Source: Sphingobacterium paucimobilis HER1398
GTDB lineage: Bacteria; Bacteroidota; Bacteroidia; Sphingobacteriales; Sphingobacteriaceae
Direction of reading: 5' to 3'
NCBI RefSeq assembly: GCF_000416985.1
Contig: NZ_ATDL01000020.1
Span: 1-64,000, forward strand
Length of the DNA stretch: 64,000 nucleotides
Part shown: piece by piece, positions 7,743 through 17,310 of the stretch
Numbering within the stretch: the first letter of the stretch is position 1
How the letters are laid out: the number at the start of each line of letters is the position of its first letter
The notes under the pieces: generated by a model
What the model was told of the DNA's origin: nothing
The model's input: only the letters and a program-made list of their open reading frames with translations
The model's database searches: none
Translations under genes and position numbers: made by a program

Positions 7743-8222
7743 ATGAAGCCAATAAAATTTTTATGGGTTGTCGTGATCCTGTTTCTAGCTGTCCCAAGTT
7801 CTTATGCGCAGCTAAAAATAGGAGACACACTTCCCGATATTACATTGCCGAATGATAAAAATACTGAGACAGCACTTTCTTCCTTTGTAGGAAAGACGGT
7901 TTTGGTTGATTTTTGGGCCTCTTGGTGCTTACCATGCCGAAAAGCCAACAAGCACCTTGTAAAAATGTACGATAAGTACAAAAAACAGAATTTTGAAATC
8001 GTAGGGATTTCTATAGATACCGACAATGAGAAATGGCTTCAGGCTATTCAAAAAGACGGATTGAAGCATGTACAATTGATCGATCCAAAAGGATTTGATG
8101 CACCGTCTGCCCAGATGTTTGGAGTCGAGGCATTGCCGGCAGTCTATTTATTTGACAGCTCAGGCATGCTCATAGCAATCAACCCTACAGAAGAACAAAT
8201 TATTTCACAAATTAAACAATAA
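7743..8222 (+). CDS. TlpA-like periplasmic thiol-disulfide protein
   Basis: A 159-aa protein with a signal peptide (residues 1-22, ending SYA) and one thioredoxin domain: LVDFWASWCLPCRKAN gives a CLPC redox motif at residues 62-65, and a cis-proline loop is seen in VEALPAVYLF. This is the TlpA/ResA/AhpC-TSA class, acting in the periplasm. It is followed 6 bp later by the HMA-domain gene, so the pair is likely co-translated. With the Cys-rich and HMA neighbours the probable job is keeping metal-binding cysteines reduced; this is inference from context. Confidence 0.8.
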   Translation: MKPIKFLWVVVILFLAVPSSYAQLKIGDTLPDITLPNDKNTETALSSFVGKTVLVDFWASWCLPCRKANKHLVKMYDKYKKQNFEIVGISIDTDNEKWLQAIQKDGLKHVQLIDPKGFDAPSAQMFGVEALPAVYLFDSSGMLIAINPTEEQIISQIKQ

Positions 8223-8228
8223 ATAGAG

Positions 8229-8738
8229 ATGAACACTTTCACAATAAAATCATTTATAGCAGGTTTAGGTTTATTATTTACCAGTTTTGCTGGTTATGCA
8301 CAGATTTCAAAAGTAGATATCATGGCTACAGGGCTTACCTGCTCGATGTGCTCCAATGCCATCAATAAGCAGTTAAAATCGTTGTCGCAGATAGCTGATG
8401 TTGCTACAGATTTGAATACCAATACTTTTACGATTTCTTTCAATGAAAACCAAACGGTAAGTCCTAAAGTGCTAAAGGATGCTGTTGAAAAAGCAGGCTT
8501 CTTTGTCGGTTCCATGGTTTTGACCTTGTCACCTGAAGCTGCAGCTGCGCAACAAGTTGCTGTTGGAGATGACTCTTTAGTATTTATCGAAGACAAGAAA
8601 GCCAGCTCAAACCAGTATAGAGTCGTTGACAAAGGCTTTGTAACACAAAAAGAGTATAAGAAGCTATCAAAGACCTATGCAAAACATGGTAGCTATTCCT
8701 CAGAAAACGATAAAGTATACCATATAGTAGCATTGTAG
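8229..8738 (+). CDS. Exported heavy-metal-associated (HMA) domain protein
   Basis: A 169-aa protein with a signal peptide (residues 1-25, ending GYAQ) and an HMA domain in residues 26-95. The metal-binding loop reads GLTCSMCSNAI, with the CxxC at residues 38 and 41, and the fold shows the usual VDIMATGL strand and LKDAVEKAGFFVG helix. The remaining 70 residues have no recognised domain. Most HMA domains carry Cu(I); here it would work in the periplasm. It is 1 bp from the next gene. Confidence 0.8.
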   Translation: MNTFTIKSFIAGLGLLFTSFAGYAQISKVDIMATGLTCSMCSNAINKQLKSLSQIADVATDLNTNTFTISFNENQTVSPKVLKDAVEKAGFFVGSMVLTLSPEAAAAQQVAVGDDSLVFIEDKKASSNQYRVVDKGFVTQKEYKKLSKTYAKHGSYSSENDKVYHIVAL

Positions 8739-8739
8739 T

Positions 8740-9546
8740 ATGAGGTATATCGTCATGTTTTTTTTCGTATGCAGCACTATAGCTGCATACGCGCAGGAAT
8801 TATTTGTAGTAACAGAACCGGCCAGCAATGTGCCGGCCGGTTCACTTAGCGTACGTGTAGGTCAATCATTAATCAAGAATGACATAAAAGATAATTATAT
8901 CTACGGCCTATCTCCCGAAGTAACATGGGGGATCAATAAGAGCCTTATGGTCCGTGCTTCCAGCTATTTTGACAATGCCACAAATGGCATGAACCTAGCT
9001 GGTGCCAGCGCTTATGCCAAGTATCGTTTCTATTCTGTAGATGATTTACAGAGCCATTTCCGGATGGCGGCCTTCGGAAGATACAGCTGGAACAAGAGCG
9101 CTATCCACCAGGAGTCCATAGATCTCATGGGCAAGAACTCCGGTTTTGAAGTCGGTTTGGTTGCCACGCAGCTTATCAAGAAGCTGGCACTCAGCTCCAA
9201 TGTCAGCTATGGACGTGCCTTGGACAATGACGGCAACGACTTTCCCGAGTTATATGGAAGAGATGCCATCAATTATACTTTTTCGGCAGGAAGGTTAATG
9301 CACCCCAACCGCTATAAAAGTTACAAGCAGACCAATATCAATGCCATGATAGAACTAGTAGGGCAGACTATAACAAAGAACGGTCGTTCCTATATGGACA
9401 TCGTACCGGCTGTACAATTTATTATCAATAGTCAGGCCCGTATAGATGTAGCCTACCAAAAGGAGCTGTACGGTTCCGTACATCGCCCGATAAAAGGCGG
9501 GGTATTTCTGAAATTGGAGTATACGTTTTTTAACGTGACCAATTAG
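8740..9546 (+). CDS. Outer-membrane beta-barrel-like protein of the metal operon
   Basis: A 268-aa exported protein (signal peptide residues 1-18, ending AYAQ). The mature part is a run of alternating amphipathic strands rich in Tyr, Ser and Asn (SLSVRVGQS, LMVRASSYF, ASAYAKYRF, FRMAAFGRYSW, VSYGRAL) and ends in VFLKLEYTFFNVTN, a terminal barrel strand. This suggests a monomeric outer-membrane barrel, a type commonly placed after HMA and TlpA genes in Bacteroidota copper clusters. It ends the operon, immediately before a strong terminator. Confidence 0.65.
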   Translation: MRYIVMFFFVCSTIAAYAQELFVVTEPASNVPAGSLSVRVGQSLIKNDIKDNYIYGLSPEVTWGINKSLMVRASSYFDNATNGMNLAGASAYAKYRFYSVDDLQSHFRMAAFGRYSWNKSAIHQESIDLMGKNSGFEVGLVATQLIKKLALSSNVSYGRALDNDGNDFPELYGRDAINYTFSAGRLMHPNRYKSYKQTNINAMIELVGQTITKNGRSYMDIVPAVQFIINSQARIDVAYQKELYGSVHRPIKGGVFLKLEYTFFNVTN

Positions 9547-9561
9547 TTTTTTTAGTTGTTA

Positions 9562-9591
9562 CTTAGGGCGGTTTGATCAAACCGCCCTAAG
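9562..9591 (+). terminator. Rho-independent terminator of the metal operon
   Basis: A perfect 30-bp palindrome (cttagggcggtttga and its complement) followed by tgttttt, 16 bp after the barrel gene stop. Confidence 0.9.
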
Positions 9592-9776
9592 TGTTTTTGG
9601 GATATATGTATTGTATTCCGAAATAGTTTGATGATCGGTGTGACAATCATCTGAACCTCCATCACAAAGCGTTTCTGCTTATATGATAGAGGCCCCTGCT
9701 CGGTTTTTTTGATTACAAATCTTAACCATCTGTAAAATATTTGTTAAGTTTAGCCCGATTAACTGACCGAGATCTA

Positions 9777-10358
9777 ATGACCACAGTGTGTCCATACGAT
9801 GAAAAAGAACTATTGCTCCAACTGCAAAGCGGGGACGAAGTCGCTTTTGGACATCTCTACGATCAGTATTGGTCTTCCCTCTATAGCTATGCATACAATA
9901 GGTTACGGTCAAAGGAATTATCTCAGGATGTCGTTCAAGAAGTGTTTATGGATATGTGGCGGAGAAGAGAAACGTTACAAATAGACAAACTGTCCGCATA
10001 TCTACATACTGCAGTCCGGTTCTTGACCTATAAAGAACTCAAAAAACTACCTCTAGATCATCGTTATTACCTCGATTTCGAAGAGTATCTGGTTTCTTAT
10101 ATCTATGCAGATACCGCAGTCAAAGAAAAGGAATACCAAGAGCTGCTTGCTTCCTGGATAGAAGTACTTCCTGAGAAAAGAAGAAAAATATTCCTGATGC
10201 ACTATTTAGACGGATTGTCGACAGAAACCATTGCAGACGACTTGGGTATTTCTCGTAAAACCGTTCAGAATCAGCTACAACGAGCCAAGACAGAACTTCA
10301 GGAAAGATATGCACATTACCTTACAACGCTTCTCATTATAACCACACTTTTAAAATAA
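9777..10358 (+). CDS. ECF-type RNA polymerase sigma factor (locus A)
   Basis: A 193-aa sigma-70 family protein. Region 2 is seen in AFGHLYDQYWSSLYSYAYNRL and LSQDVVQEVFMDMWRRRE (residues about 27-70); region 4 in LPEKRRKIFLMHYLDGLSTETIADDLGISRKTVQNQLQRAK (about 130-170). No region 3 or 1.1, as in ECF factors. ATG at 9777 is chosen over an in-frame upstream codon. The next gene, 88 bp on, is the FecR partner, and SusC with an STN domain follows: the classic trans-envelope signalling set. Confidence 0.92.
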   Translation: MTTVCPYDEKELLLQLQSGDEVAFGHLYDQYWSSLYSYAYNRLRSKELSQDVVQEVFMDMWRRRETLQIDKLSAYLHTAVRFLTYKELKKLPLDHRYYLDFEEYLVSYIYADTAVKEKEYQELLASWIEVLPEKRRKIFLMHYLDGLSTETIADDLGISRKTVQNQLQRAKTELQERYAHYLTTLLIITTLLK

Positions 10359-10446
10359 TTTTATTTTTTTCATATTCTTTTGGGACTTTCTGAGTTTTCC
10401 AGCACATATACTATAGACCGATCTATAAACCGGATCGGTATAAGTT

Positions 10447-11586
10447 ATGAAGGAGCAAGCAAACAGTCAATATTTAAAGGAAATAATCGCCCGTTATCTG
10501 GCGGGTACAGCGACAGCTGCAGAGATTGAGTTTCTCCAACAGCGGGATATGCTTATCGATAAGGATGGTGGCGATTTTTCGAAAATAAGTGAACCAGAAA
10601 AACAAGATATCAAAGCAAAAATCAAACAGCGTCTTGATCTGGAGATTCATCGGTCTAGGCCTACTGTACCGTTTGTCCGATGGGCACGATATGCGGCGGC
10701 GGTTCTAGTTTTTGCTATGGTAGGAACAGGAATATATTACTATTCTCATTCCAACTCAACCCGGGTTAACGAAGAGCTTAAAACCGAAGCCAATATAACA
10801 TCACCCACAACCATTGCGCCAGGCACCAATAGAGCTACGATCGTATTGGATGATGGCTCGGAGTACCAACTCAGCGAGTCGCAGTCCGGTATCATTAATG
10901 AAGCCAATGGGATCACTTATGAAGATGGAAACACCATCAGTACCGGCACATATGCCTCAGCAACAATCGTTGTACCTGCCGCAGGACAGTATCGTGTCAC
11001 ACTGAGCGATGGGACCAAAGTATGGCTCAATTCGATATCCTCTTTGCGTTATCCGGTGCAATTTAGCGGATCCGAACGTCGAGTCGTGCTCAGTGGCGAG
11101 GCCTACTTTGAGGTACAGAAGGATGCATCTCGTCCTTTCATTGTCGAGAGTGAAGGGCAGGAGGTCAAAGTGTTGGGTACCAAGTTCAATGTCTCAGCTT
11201 ACCAAGCATTTCCTCTCATCACCACCCTTTTAGAAGGAGCAGTAGAGGTATCTACTGATGCTGCGATCCAGAAATTGACACCAGGACAACAGGTTCAGGT
11301 CTCCAAAGGAAAAATGAAGCTTATGAAAAGCAGCATTGATCTGGAAGAAGTAACCGCCTGGAAAAACGGATATTTCAAATTCAGTGGCAACCTGGAGAGT
11401 ATCATGGATAAAGTAGCCCGATGGTATGATATTGAGGTGATCTATAAAGTCAAACCCGATCCCAATATGACTTTTGAAGGAAAGATATCGCGGGACAAGA
11501 ATATAGAAGAGATTTTTGAAATCATGGAACTAACCAAAGAAATACATTTTGAAGTACAAGGAAGGAGCGTAATTGTTATGAAATAA
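10447..11586 (+). CDS. FecR-family anti-sigma factor (locus A)
   Basis: A 379-aa inner-membrane protein. Residues 1-75 are the cytoplasmic sigma-binding part (YLKEIIARYLAGTATAAEIEFL); one membrane helix lies at about 81-100 (YAAAVLVFAMVGTGIYYY). The periplasmic FecR domain shows YRVTLSDGTKVWLNSISSLRYP and GEAYFEVQKDASRPFIVES, LGTKFNVSAY. The C-terminal DUF4974 part has VARWYDIEVIY and FEGKISRDKNIEEIFEIM. It would hold the sigma factor at 9777 until signalled by the SusC STN domain. Confidence 0.93.
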   Translation: MKEQANSQYLKEIIARYLAGTATAAEIEFLQQRDMLIDKDGGDFSKISEPEKQDIKAKIKQRLDLEIHRSRPTVPFVRWARYAAAVLVFAMVGTGIYYYSHSNSTRVNEELKTEANITSPTTIAPGTNRATIVLDDGSEYQLSESQSGIINEANGITYEDGNTISTGTYASATIVVPAAGQYRVTLSDGTKVWLNSISSLRYPVQFSGSERRVVLSGEAYFEVQKDASRPFIVESEGQEVKVLGTKFNVSAYQAFPLITTLLEGAVEVSTDAAIQKLTPGQQVQVSKGKMKLMKSSIDLEEVTAWKNGYFKFSGNLESIMDKVARWYDIEVIYKVKPDPNMTFEGKISRDKNIEEIFEIMELTKEIHFEVQGRSVIVMK

Positions 11587-11619
11587 TCATTATTGACCAT
11601 GGTTGGTTCGGAATGAAAA

Positions 11620-11646
11620 ACTAGGAGTGTTGGTAGCACCCCTAGT
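11620..11646 (+). promoter_or_regulatory. Stem-loop between fecR and susC (locus A)
   Basis: A 10-bp stem (actaggagtg/cacccctagt, one G-U pair) with a 7-nt loop ttggtag, preceded by a run of A. An almost identical element, with the same inner GTG/CAC pairs and a loop of the form YTSGTAR, sits at the same place in locus D (55974-55998). It could attenuate or process the transcript between the regulator and receptor genes. No T-run follows, so it is not an ordinary terminator. Confidence 0.55.
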
Positions 11647-11734
11647 CACAAATGCCGGATCCACCCTTCCCATTTTGGGATAAAGAAATTATGGATATAA
11701 ACACTTTTGGATAAAACCCAAGCGACTTAAATTT

Positions 11735-14700
11735 ATGAATTATAAATCAGACTTCAGGCGTGAAAGTCAAAAACACGTCCTGAATAAATTTTTGCTGAAG
11801 ATGAAACTAGTTATGTTTTTTCTGACGGCGGCGATATTACAGGTAAGTGCCAACGGCTTTGCACAAAAAATTACCCTTAATAAAACCAATGTACCATTAG
11901 AAAGGGTTATCAATGACATTCGGGAACAGACCGGATACGACTTTTTTTACAATAAAAAACTGATAAAAAACGCGAATCCCGTTTCTGTAAATGTTAAGAA
12001 CGAACCGCTTTCAAAAGCCTTAGAAGCCTGTCTGCAAGGACAAGAACTAACCTATGAGATTAAGAACAATGCCATTATTATTATGGCGAGCCCCGACAAG
12101 GTAACGCTTGAAAGACCCATTACAGGAGTCGTGACCAACAAATTTGATGATCAGGCTCTCGTGGGAGTCACCATTCAGGTCAAAGGTACCAAGACGATGG
12201 TTCAGACTGATGATAAAGGTCGGTTCTCTTTACAGCTCCCCGATGGAGCCACCACTTTGGTAATACGTTATGTCGGTTATAAGACACAAGAGATTGCAAT
12301 CGCAGATTTTAAGCATTTTGTGATCCGGATGGTCGCAGATGACAACGAGTTAGACCAAGTTGTCGTGACAGGGATATTTGAACGACCAGAAGGTAATTTT
12401 ACAGGATCGGCCTTGACGATCAAAGGAGACGAATTGCGGAAGATGGGAGTCACTGATATTTTCAAAAGTGTGTCTGCGCTAGATCCAGCATTTAATATTG
12501 TTGCCAATAATGTATTTGGAGGAGATATCAATCAGATGCCTGATATTCAGATACGAGGACAAAATTCGTTCCCTACATTAAAAGATGATGTCGCAACTAA
12601 TCCTAATCTACCGTTGTTTATATTGGATGGTTTCGAGGTGAATATACAGCGTATCAAAGATTTAGATGTAAATATTATTGCGTCTGTAGTTATACTCAAA
12701 GATGCGTCTGCTACTACTATTTATGGATCAAGAGGCGCCAATGGGGTAATGGTAATTAATACTGTACCCCCTGAGCCAGGAAAACTACGACTTTCCGTTT
12801 TTAATGATATCAGTATATCTACTCCAGATCTGTCTGTATATAGGCTGCTCAACGGTAGAGAAAAGTTAGATTTTGAAAAGAGAGTTGGAATATATGAAAA
12901 TAAGGATCCTAACCAACAATATGCTTTAGACCAATTATATAACACACGTTTAAAGGCGGTTGAAGGAGGTATTAATACAGATTGGCGCAGCCTAGCTGTA
13001 CAGACTGGGATCAATAACCGGACGTCGGTCTCGCTGACGGGGGGGGATGAGGCTATTCGCTACAGCATTATTGCGGGGGCCAATCTTCAGAATGGAGTGA
13101 TGAAAGGGCAGGATAGAATTAACTATAGTGGGCAGTTTGATTTTACGTATATGATCAACAAATTCCGCTTCAGTAATTCGGCAAGATTTTATCAGACCAA
13201 ATCAAACGCTTCTCCTTACGGTTCGTTTTCTACCTATCTGAAGATGAATCCTTATTGGGCTCCCTATGATGAACAGGGGAACGTAAATTATCATCTCGAA
13301 GATTTTACAGCTGATGGACCTTACATATTTAATACGGTACAGACTAATCCGTTGTATGATGGTACACTCAATACTGTTGATAGGAACAAATTATTGGGTG
13401 TTCAAAACAATCTCAATATTCGATATGATGTCTTCCCGTCCTTTTTTATAGAGTCTAAGCTGGGTATTACAAAAGAAATAAGCTCATCTGATGAGTTTTT
13501 ACCAGGCTCTCATACTTCCTTTAATAAGGAAAATGATCCTGCATTGAAGGGCAGTTATATTAAGGGGCAGAGTGAAAACTTGAATTACGAATTCTCTACT
13601 TATTTTAACTACAAAAAAGCATTTAACAAACAGCTCATTTTAGCTACAGCAGGAGCTGAACTAGGAAGTATTGCAAATGATGGCTATAAATTCAAGACTT
13701 TAGGTTTCTTGACTGATAATCTTGATCATCTTCTATACGCTACACAGTACGAGCCTAATGGTCGGCCTGCAGGTGTCGAAGGAAAGACCAATCGAGTAGG
13801 GTTTTTACTTAACGGTAGTTATAGTTATGATAATCGATATCTTGCTGATCTATCGGTAAGAAGGGATGGTTCTTCGGCATATGGTATAGATAAAAAATTT
13901 GGTGATTTTTGGTCGTTGGGACTCGGATGGAACATTCACAATGAACCTTTTTTTAAAGGCAATGAGCATATTAATCGATTAAAACTTCGGAGTACATATG
14001 GGTCGACAGGGACATTGGCAGTACCTGCCTACAGTTCTTTGACCCAATATAAATTCGATGTTGCCAATGGATATGACGGAGAGTTAGGGGTTTCGCATGT
14101 AGGTATCGGAAACCCAAGCTTGGGCTGGCAGGAGAAGAGAGAGTTAAATATTGGAGCAGATATAGAGGTTTTAAATAACCGGTTAAATTTACGATTCGAA
14201 TACTATAATTCTATAACTAATCAGGCTATTACAGAGCTTAGTCTAGCGCCATCAATTGGTTTCTCCTCTTATTTTGAAAATTATGGAAAGATTAAGAATA
14301 AAGGAGTAGAACTAGCTATCCAATATAAGATTATTAATAATCTATCGCAAGGTACAGTATGGACCGTATTTGCTAACGGTTTGCATAATAAGAATACATT
14401 GTTAGAGATATCGGATCAGCTCAAGACGCTAAATAATAAACAGAATGATAAATCGAAATATATCCCAAACTTCTTATTTGAAGAAGGGCAATCCACGACA
14501 GCTTTGTATGCTGTGCAATCTTTGGGTATAGATCCTGCAACGGGAAAAGAAGTATATCGTAAAAAGGATGGGGCCAAGACCTACGACTGGTCTGCAGCAG
14601 ACAAGATAGCCTATGGTGATACTTCGCCAAAAATACAAGGTAATTTTGGAACAAATGTCTATTATAAAGGATTTGAACTGGGGATATCACTGGATTATAG

Positions 14701-15085
14701 ATTTGGTGGACAGCTATATAATCAGACTTTGGTAGATCGTGTAGAAAACATTAATCCTAAAGAAAATGTGGACAGGAGAGCCTATGATCTGGGATGGAAG
14801 TACCCTGGCGACGCGTCTCGCTATAGACAGATACATATAACGAATAATGAGCTCACGTATACGACGACACGATTTGTAGAAGATGAAAATTCAATTAATA
14901 TAAATTCTATATCGCTCGGATATTTGATGAGTAACCAAACATTTCTGAAGAGAGCGGGTATAAGTTCTTTAAGAGTTAGGGCTGTCACGAATGACATTGC
15001 TCGTTTCAGCTCAGTGAGAATCGAAAGAGGAACCGATAATCCATTTGCAAGAGTCTATTCTTTATCTATTAACGCAACTTTTTAA
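11735..15085 (+). CDS. SusC/RagA-type TonB-dependent receptor with STN domain (locus A)
   Basis: A 1116-aa outer-membrane receptor. A signal peptide lies within residues 1-43 (ends NGFAQ); an STN signalling domain at about 48-120 (KTNVPLERVINDIREQTGYDFFYN); a carboxypeptidase-regulatory-like domain at about 124-200 (ITGVVTNKFDDQALVGVTI); a plug after VVVTGIFERPEGNFTGS with SVVILKDASATTIYGSRGANGV; then the 22-strand barrel to a final Phe. The STN domain is expected to contact the FecR protein upstream. The TGIxxRxxxxFTGS plug start is shared with loci B and E. Works with the SusD gene that follows. Substrate unknown. Confidence 0.95.
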   Translation: MNYKSDFRRESQKHVLNKFLLKMKLVMFFLTAAILQVSANGFAQKITLNKTNVPLERVINDIREQTGYDFFYNKKLIKNANPVSVNVKNEPLSKALEACLQGQELTYEIKNNAIIIMASPDKVTLERPITGVVTNKFDDQALVGVTIQVKGTKTMVQTDDKGRFSLQLPDGATTLVIRYVGYKTQEIAIADFKHFVIRMVADDNELDQVVVTGIFERPEGNFTGSALTIKGDELRKMGVTDIFKSVSALDPAFNIVANNVFGGDINQMPDIQIRGQNSFPTLKDDVATNPNLPLFILDGFEVNIQRIKDLDVNIIASVVILKDASATTIYGSRGANGVMVINTVPPEPGKLRLSVFNDISISTPDLSVYRLLNGREKLDFEKRVGIYENKDPNQQYALDQLYNTRLKAVEGGINTDWRSLAVQTGINNRTSVSLTGGDEAIRYSIIAGANLQNGVMKGQDRINYSGQFDFTYMINKFRFSNSARFYQTKSNASPYGSFSTYLKMNPYWAPYDEQGNVNYHLEDFTADGPYIFNTVQTNPLYDGTLNTVDRNKLLGVQNNLNIRYDVFPSFFIESKLGITKEISSSDEFLPGSHTSFNKENDPALKGSYIKGQSENLNYEFSTYFNYKKAFNKQLILATAGAELGSIANDGYKFKTLGFLTDNLDHLLYATQYEPNGRPAGVEGKTNRVGFLLNGSYSYDNRYLADLSVRRDGSSAYGIDKKFGDFWSLGLGWNIHNEPFFKGNEHINRLKLRSTYGSTGTLAVPAYSSLTQYKFDVANGYDGELGVSHVGIGNPSLGWQEKRELNIGADIEVLNNRLNLRFEYYNSITNQAITELSLAPSIGFSSYFENYGKIKNKGVELAIQYKIINNLSQGTVWTVFANGLHNKNTLLEISDQLKTLNNKQNDKSKYIPNFLFEEGQSTTALYAVQSLGIDPATGKEVYRKKDGAKTYDWSAADKIAYGDTSPKIQGNFGTNVYYKGFELGISLDYRFGGQLYNQTLVDRVENINPKENVDRRAYDLGWKYPGDASRYRQIHITNNELTYTTTRFVEDENSININSISLGYLMSNQTFLKRAGISSLRVRAVTNDIARFSSVRIERGTDNPFARVYSLSINATF

Positions 15086-15095
15086 CGGCACCGAC

Positions 15096-16571
15096 ATGAG
15101 TATTAAATATTATATATATAGTGTAATCATAAGCAGTTTGACTTTGTCAGGTTGTACAAAATTTTTGGAGGTTACTCCCAGATCCACAGTATCCGACGAT
15201 AAGCTTTTTGAAGATGAACCAGGTTTTCAACAAGCACTCAATGGCGTGTATAACGAAATGAGTGGTCGGTCTCTGTATGGTGACAACTTGAGTATGGGCT
15301 ACCTCAGCGCGCTAGCCAAAAACTATACAATGACGCAATCATCGCATCGGTTTTACCTTACAAATACTTTTGATTATAAAAACTCGTCTAGTGTGGAGAG
15401 TGTTTGGAACAAAAGCTATACAGCGATAGCCACACTTAATAATGTGCTTAATCAGATGGAGAATCGTAAGGAGTTGTTCAAAGAAAATAATTACAGCCTG
15501 ATCAAAGGAGAAGCGTTAGCCTTGCGTGCTTACCTACATTTTGATCTGTTGCGGTTATTTGGACAAAACTATCAGTCCAATCCCTCTGCCAAAGCTATCC
15601 CCTATAGAACCGTCTACGACTTGAATGTCAAGGAGGCTCAGACCAGCCAAGAGGTTATAGAAATGACTTTGAGAGACCTGGATGAGGCAGAGGAACTATT
15701 GGCAACAACCGATCCAATTGTGGTGAATAAGGATCTATACAGGAGATATCGGATCAACTATTACGCCGTATTGGGTCTGAAAGCTAGGGTATATAATTAC
15801 ATAAATGACGGTGTACAAGCATCCGAGTATGCTGATAAGGTCATTGCTAGTGATTTGTTTCCATTCGTCGAAAAGTCGGCCATAACAACTAAAGATGTTA
15901 AAAGAAAAGATCGATTATTTAGCTCAGAACTAGTTTTTTCTTTACGAGCAAAGGATATCGGCAAATGGGCTGATGGTAGTGTGGATAAAAAGAATGATGT
16001 TTATTTTCACTACACTATCAGTGGAGCAAGTAACTATACGTTGACTATGCCAGATGCTAATTATCGAAGTCTTTTTGAAGTCCCTGCCAACCCTGACACT
16101 GATCCTGTTGATTACAGGTATGCCCATTTGATTGAAAGAGAAGATATTTTGGCCAACGAAGTGTATCCCTCAAAATACTGGCAGACCTGGGAGCCGGGTA
16201 GTGGTGAGATAAGTCGAGACAGGAAAGATCAGACTATTCCGCTGATACGTATCTCGGAGATGTATTATATTCTGGCCAAGAATGCTACATCTATAGACAA
16301 AGCCTTAGGTTATCTCAATATTGTGAGACAAAACAGAGGGATCGTCAAAGACTTGACGACAAGCAATATTGTGCATGAGGGATTATTGTTGGATGAGATC
16401 ACCAAGGAGTATCAGAAGGAATTTTATGCAGAAGGGCAGACCTTTTTCTGGTATAAGCAGATTGGCGCAACCTCGATTAAATTTTATGCAGGTACAGTGG
16501 TTCCTGAAAACTATGTGTTTCCGATACCTATTACCGAACAGGAGTACAATCCTAGTTATAATAATAAATAA
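15096..16571 (+). CDS. RagB/SusD family surface lipoprotein (locus A)
   Basis: The ATG at 15096, 10 bp after the susC stop, gives a lipoprotein signal with lipobox (MSIKYYIYSVIISSLTLSGC). The 491-aa product shows the SusD landmarks: FLEVTPRSTVSDDKLF at the mature N-terminus, QQALNGVYNEM, a TPR-like stretch (KGEALALRAYLHFDLLRLFG, NYYAVLGLKARVYNY) and the C-terminal domain with IPLIRISEMYYILAKN and LLDEITKEYQKEFYAEGQTFFWYKQ. It is the lid lipoprotein that delivers substrate to the SusC barrel. Confidence 0.93.
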   Translation: MSIKYYIYSVIISSLTLSGCTKFLEVTPRSTVSDDKLFEDEPGFQQALNGVYNEMSGRSLYGDNLSMGYLSALAKNYTMTQSSHRFYLTNTFDYKNSSSVESVWNKSYTAIATLNNVLNQMENRKELFKENNYSLIKGEALALRAYLHFDLLRLFGQNYQSNPSAKAIPYRTVYDLNVKEAQTSQEVIEMTLRDLDEAEELLATTDPIVVNKDLYRRYRINYYAVLGLKARVYNYINDGVQASEYADKVIASDLFPFVEKSAITTKDVKRKDRLFSSELVFSLRAKDIGKWADGSVDKKNDVYFHYTISGASNYTLTMPDANYRSLFEVPANPDTDPVDYRYAHLIEREDILANEVYPSKYWQTWEPGSGEISRDRKDQTIPLIRISEMYYILAKNATSIDKALGYLNIVRQNRGIVKDLTTSNIVHEGLLLDEITKEYQKEFYAEGQTFFWYKQIGATSIKFYAGTVVPENYVFPIPITEQEYNPSYNNK

Positions 16572-16587
16572 TACTAGAAAATTTGAT

Positions 16588-17298
16588 ATGATACACAAAT
16601 TATATTTGTCGGTTGTTCTTTTGTTTATTCTGTGCGCTTGCAGCAAGAATGAATATATAACATATACCGAGAAGAATGCATTGATCTTTAAAAAGGGAGA
16701 AGACCTTACCACGGCAGATTCTCTGGTTTATTCTTTTATAAGTAAGGCTGTACAGGGAGACTTTGATACGGTTTGGATACCCATTGCTTTAACAGGATTG
16801 CCTAATGATAGCAACCGGTCGTTTGAGTTGGAGCTGGACAAAGAAAGTACAGCCCTAGAGAGTAAGCACTTTAGGCTTACTGAGACCGTATTCCCTAAAG
16901 GGGAAATAATAATGAATTACCCTATCGTGTTGTTGCGTTCGGAGGATCTCGCCTCGAAACGACAATCGTTTAAATTGTCGATTAAAGAAAATGAAAATTT
17001 TGGTGTAGGAGCAAAATCTTTTGATACGTATCCTGGGATTACTATTCACGTTGTAGACCAGGTGATTAAACCTTCTTGGTGGGCTAGTGCAGAAAACTAT
17101 TATTATGGTATATATAGTCATGCTAAATATAGATTTATGATAGAGGTGGTCGGGATTTCTGATTTTTCACAAAAATCGCTGTCTTTTCCGCAGATTATGA
17201 ACTATAGAGCTGCATTCAAAGCCGCTATAACCGAATATGAAAAAGAGCACGGAGGACCACTTTTGGACGAGAACAAACAAGTGGTAACCTTTCCATAA
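16588..17298 (+). CDS. DUF4843-type lipoprotein (locus A)
   Basis: The start at 16588 gives MIHKLYLSVVLLFILCACSKNE with a lipobox (LCAC). The 236-aa mature protein reads YITYTEKNALIFKK, then a beta-rich region (IPIALTGLPNDSNRSFELEL, ESKHFRLTETVFPKG) and a C-terminal helical part with FMIEVVGISDF. This matches the DUF4843 family, which is typically found just after SusD. The gene at 27701 is its counterpart in locus B. Function is unknown; a surface-exposed binding role is likely from location. The gap after SusD is 16 bp. Confidence 0.75.
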   Translation: MIHKLYLSVVLLFILCACSKNEYITYTEKNALIFKKGEDLTTADSLVYSFISKAVQGDFDTVWIPIALTGLPNDSNRSFELELDKESTALESKHFRLTETVFPKGEIIMNYPIVLLRSEDLASKRQSFKLSIKENENFGVGAKSFDTYPGITIHVVDQVIKPSWWASAENYYYGIYSHAKYRFMIEVVGISDFSQKSLSFPQIMNYRAAFKAAITEYEKEHGGPLLDENKQVVTFP

Positions 17299-17310
17299 CA
17301 ACTGATCATC

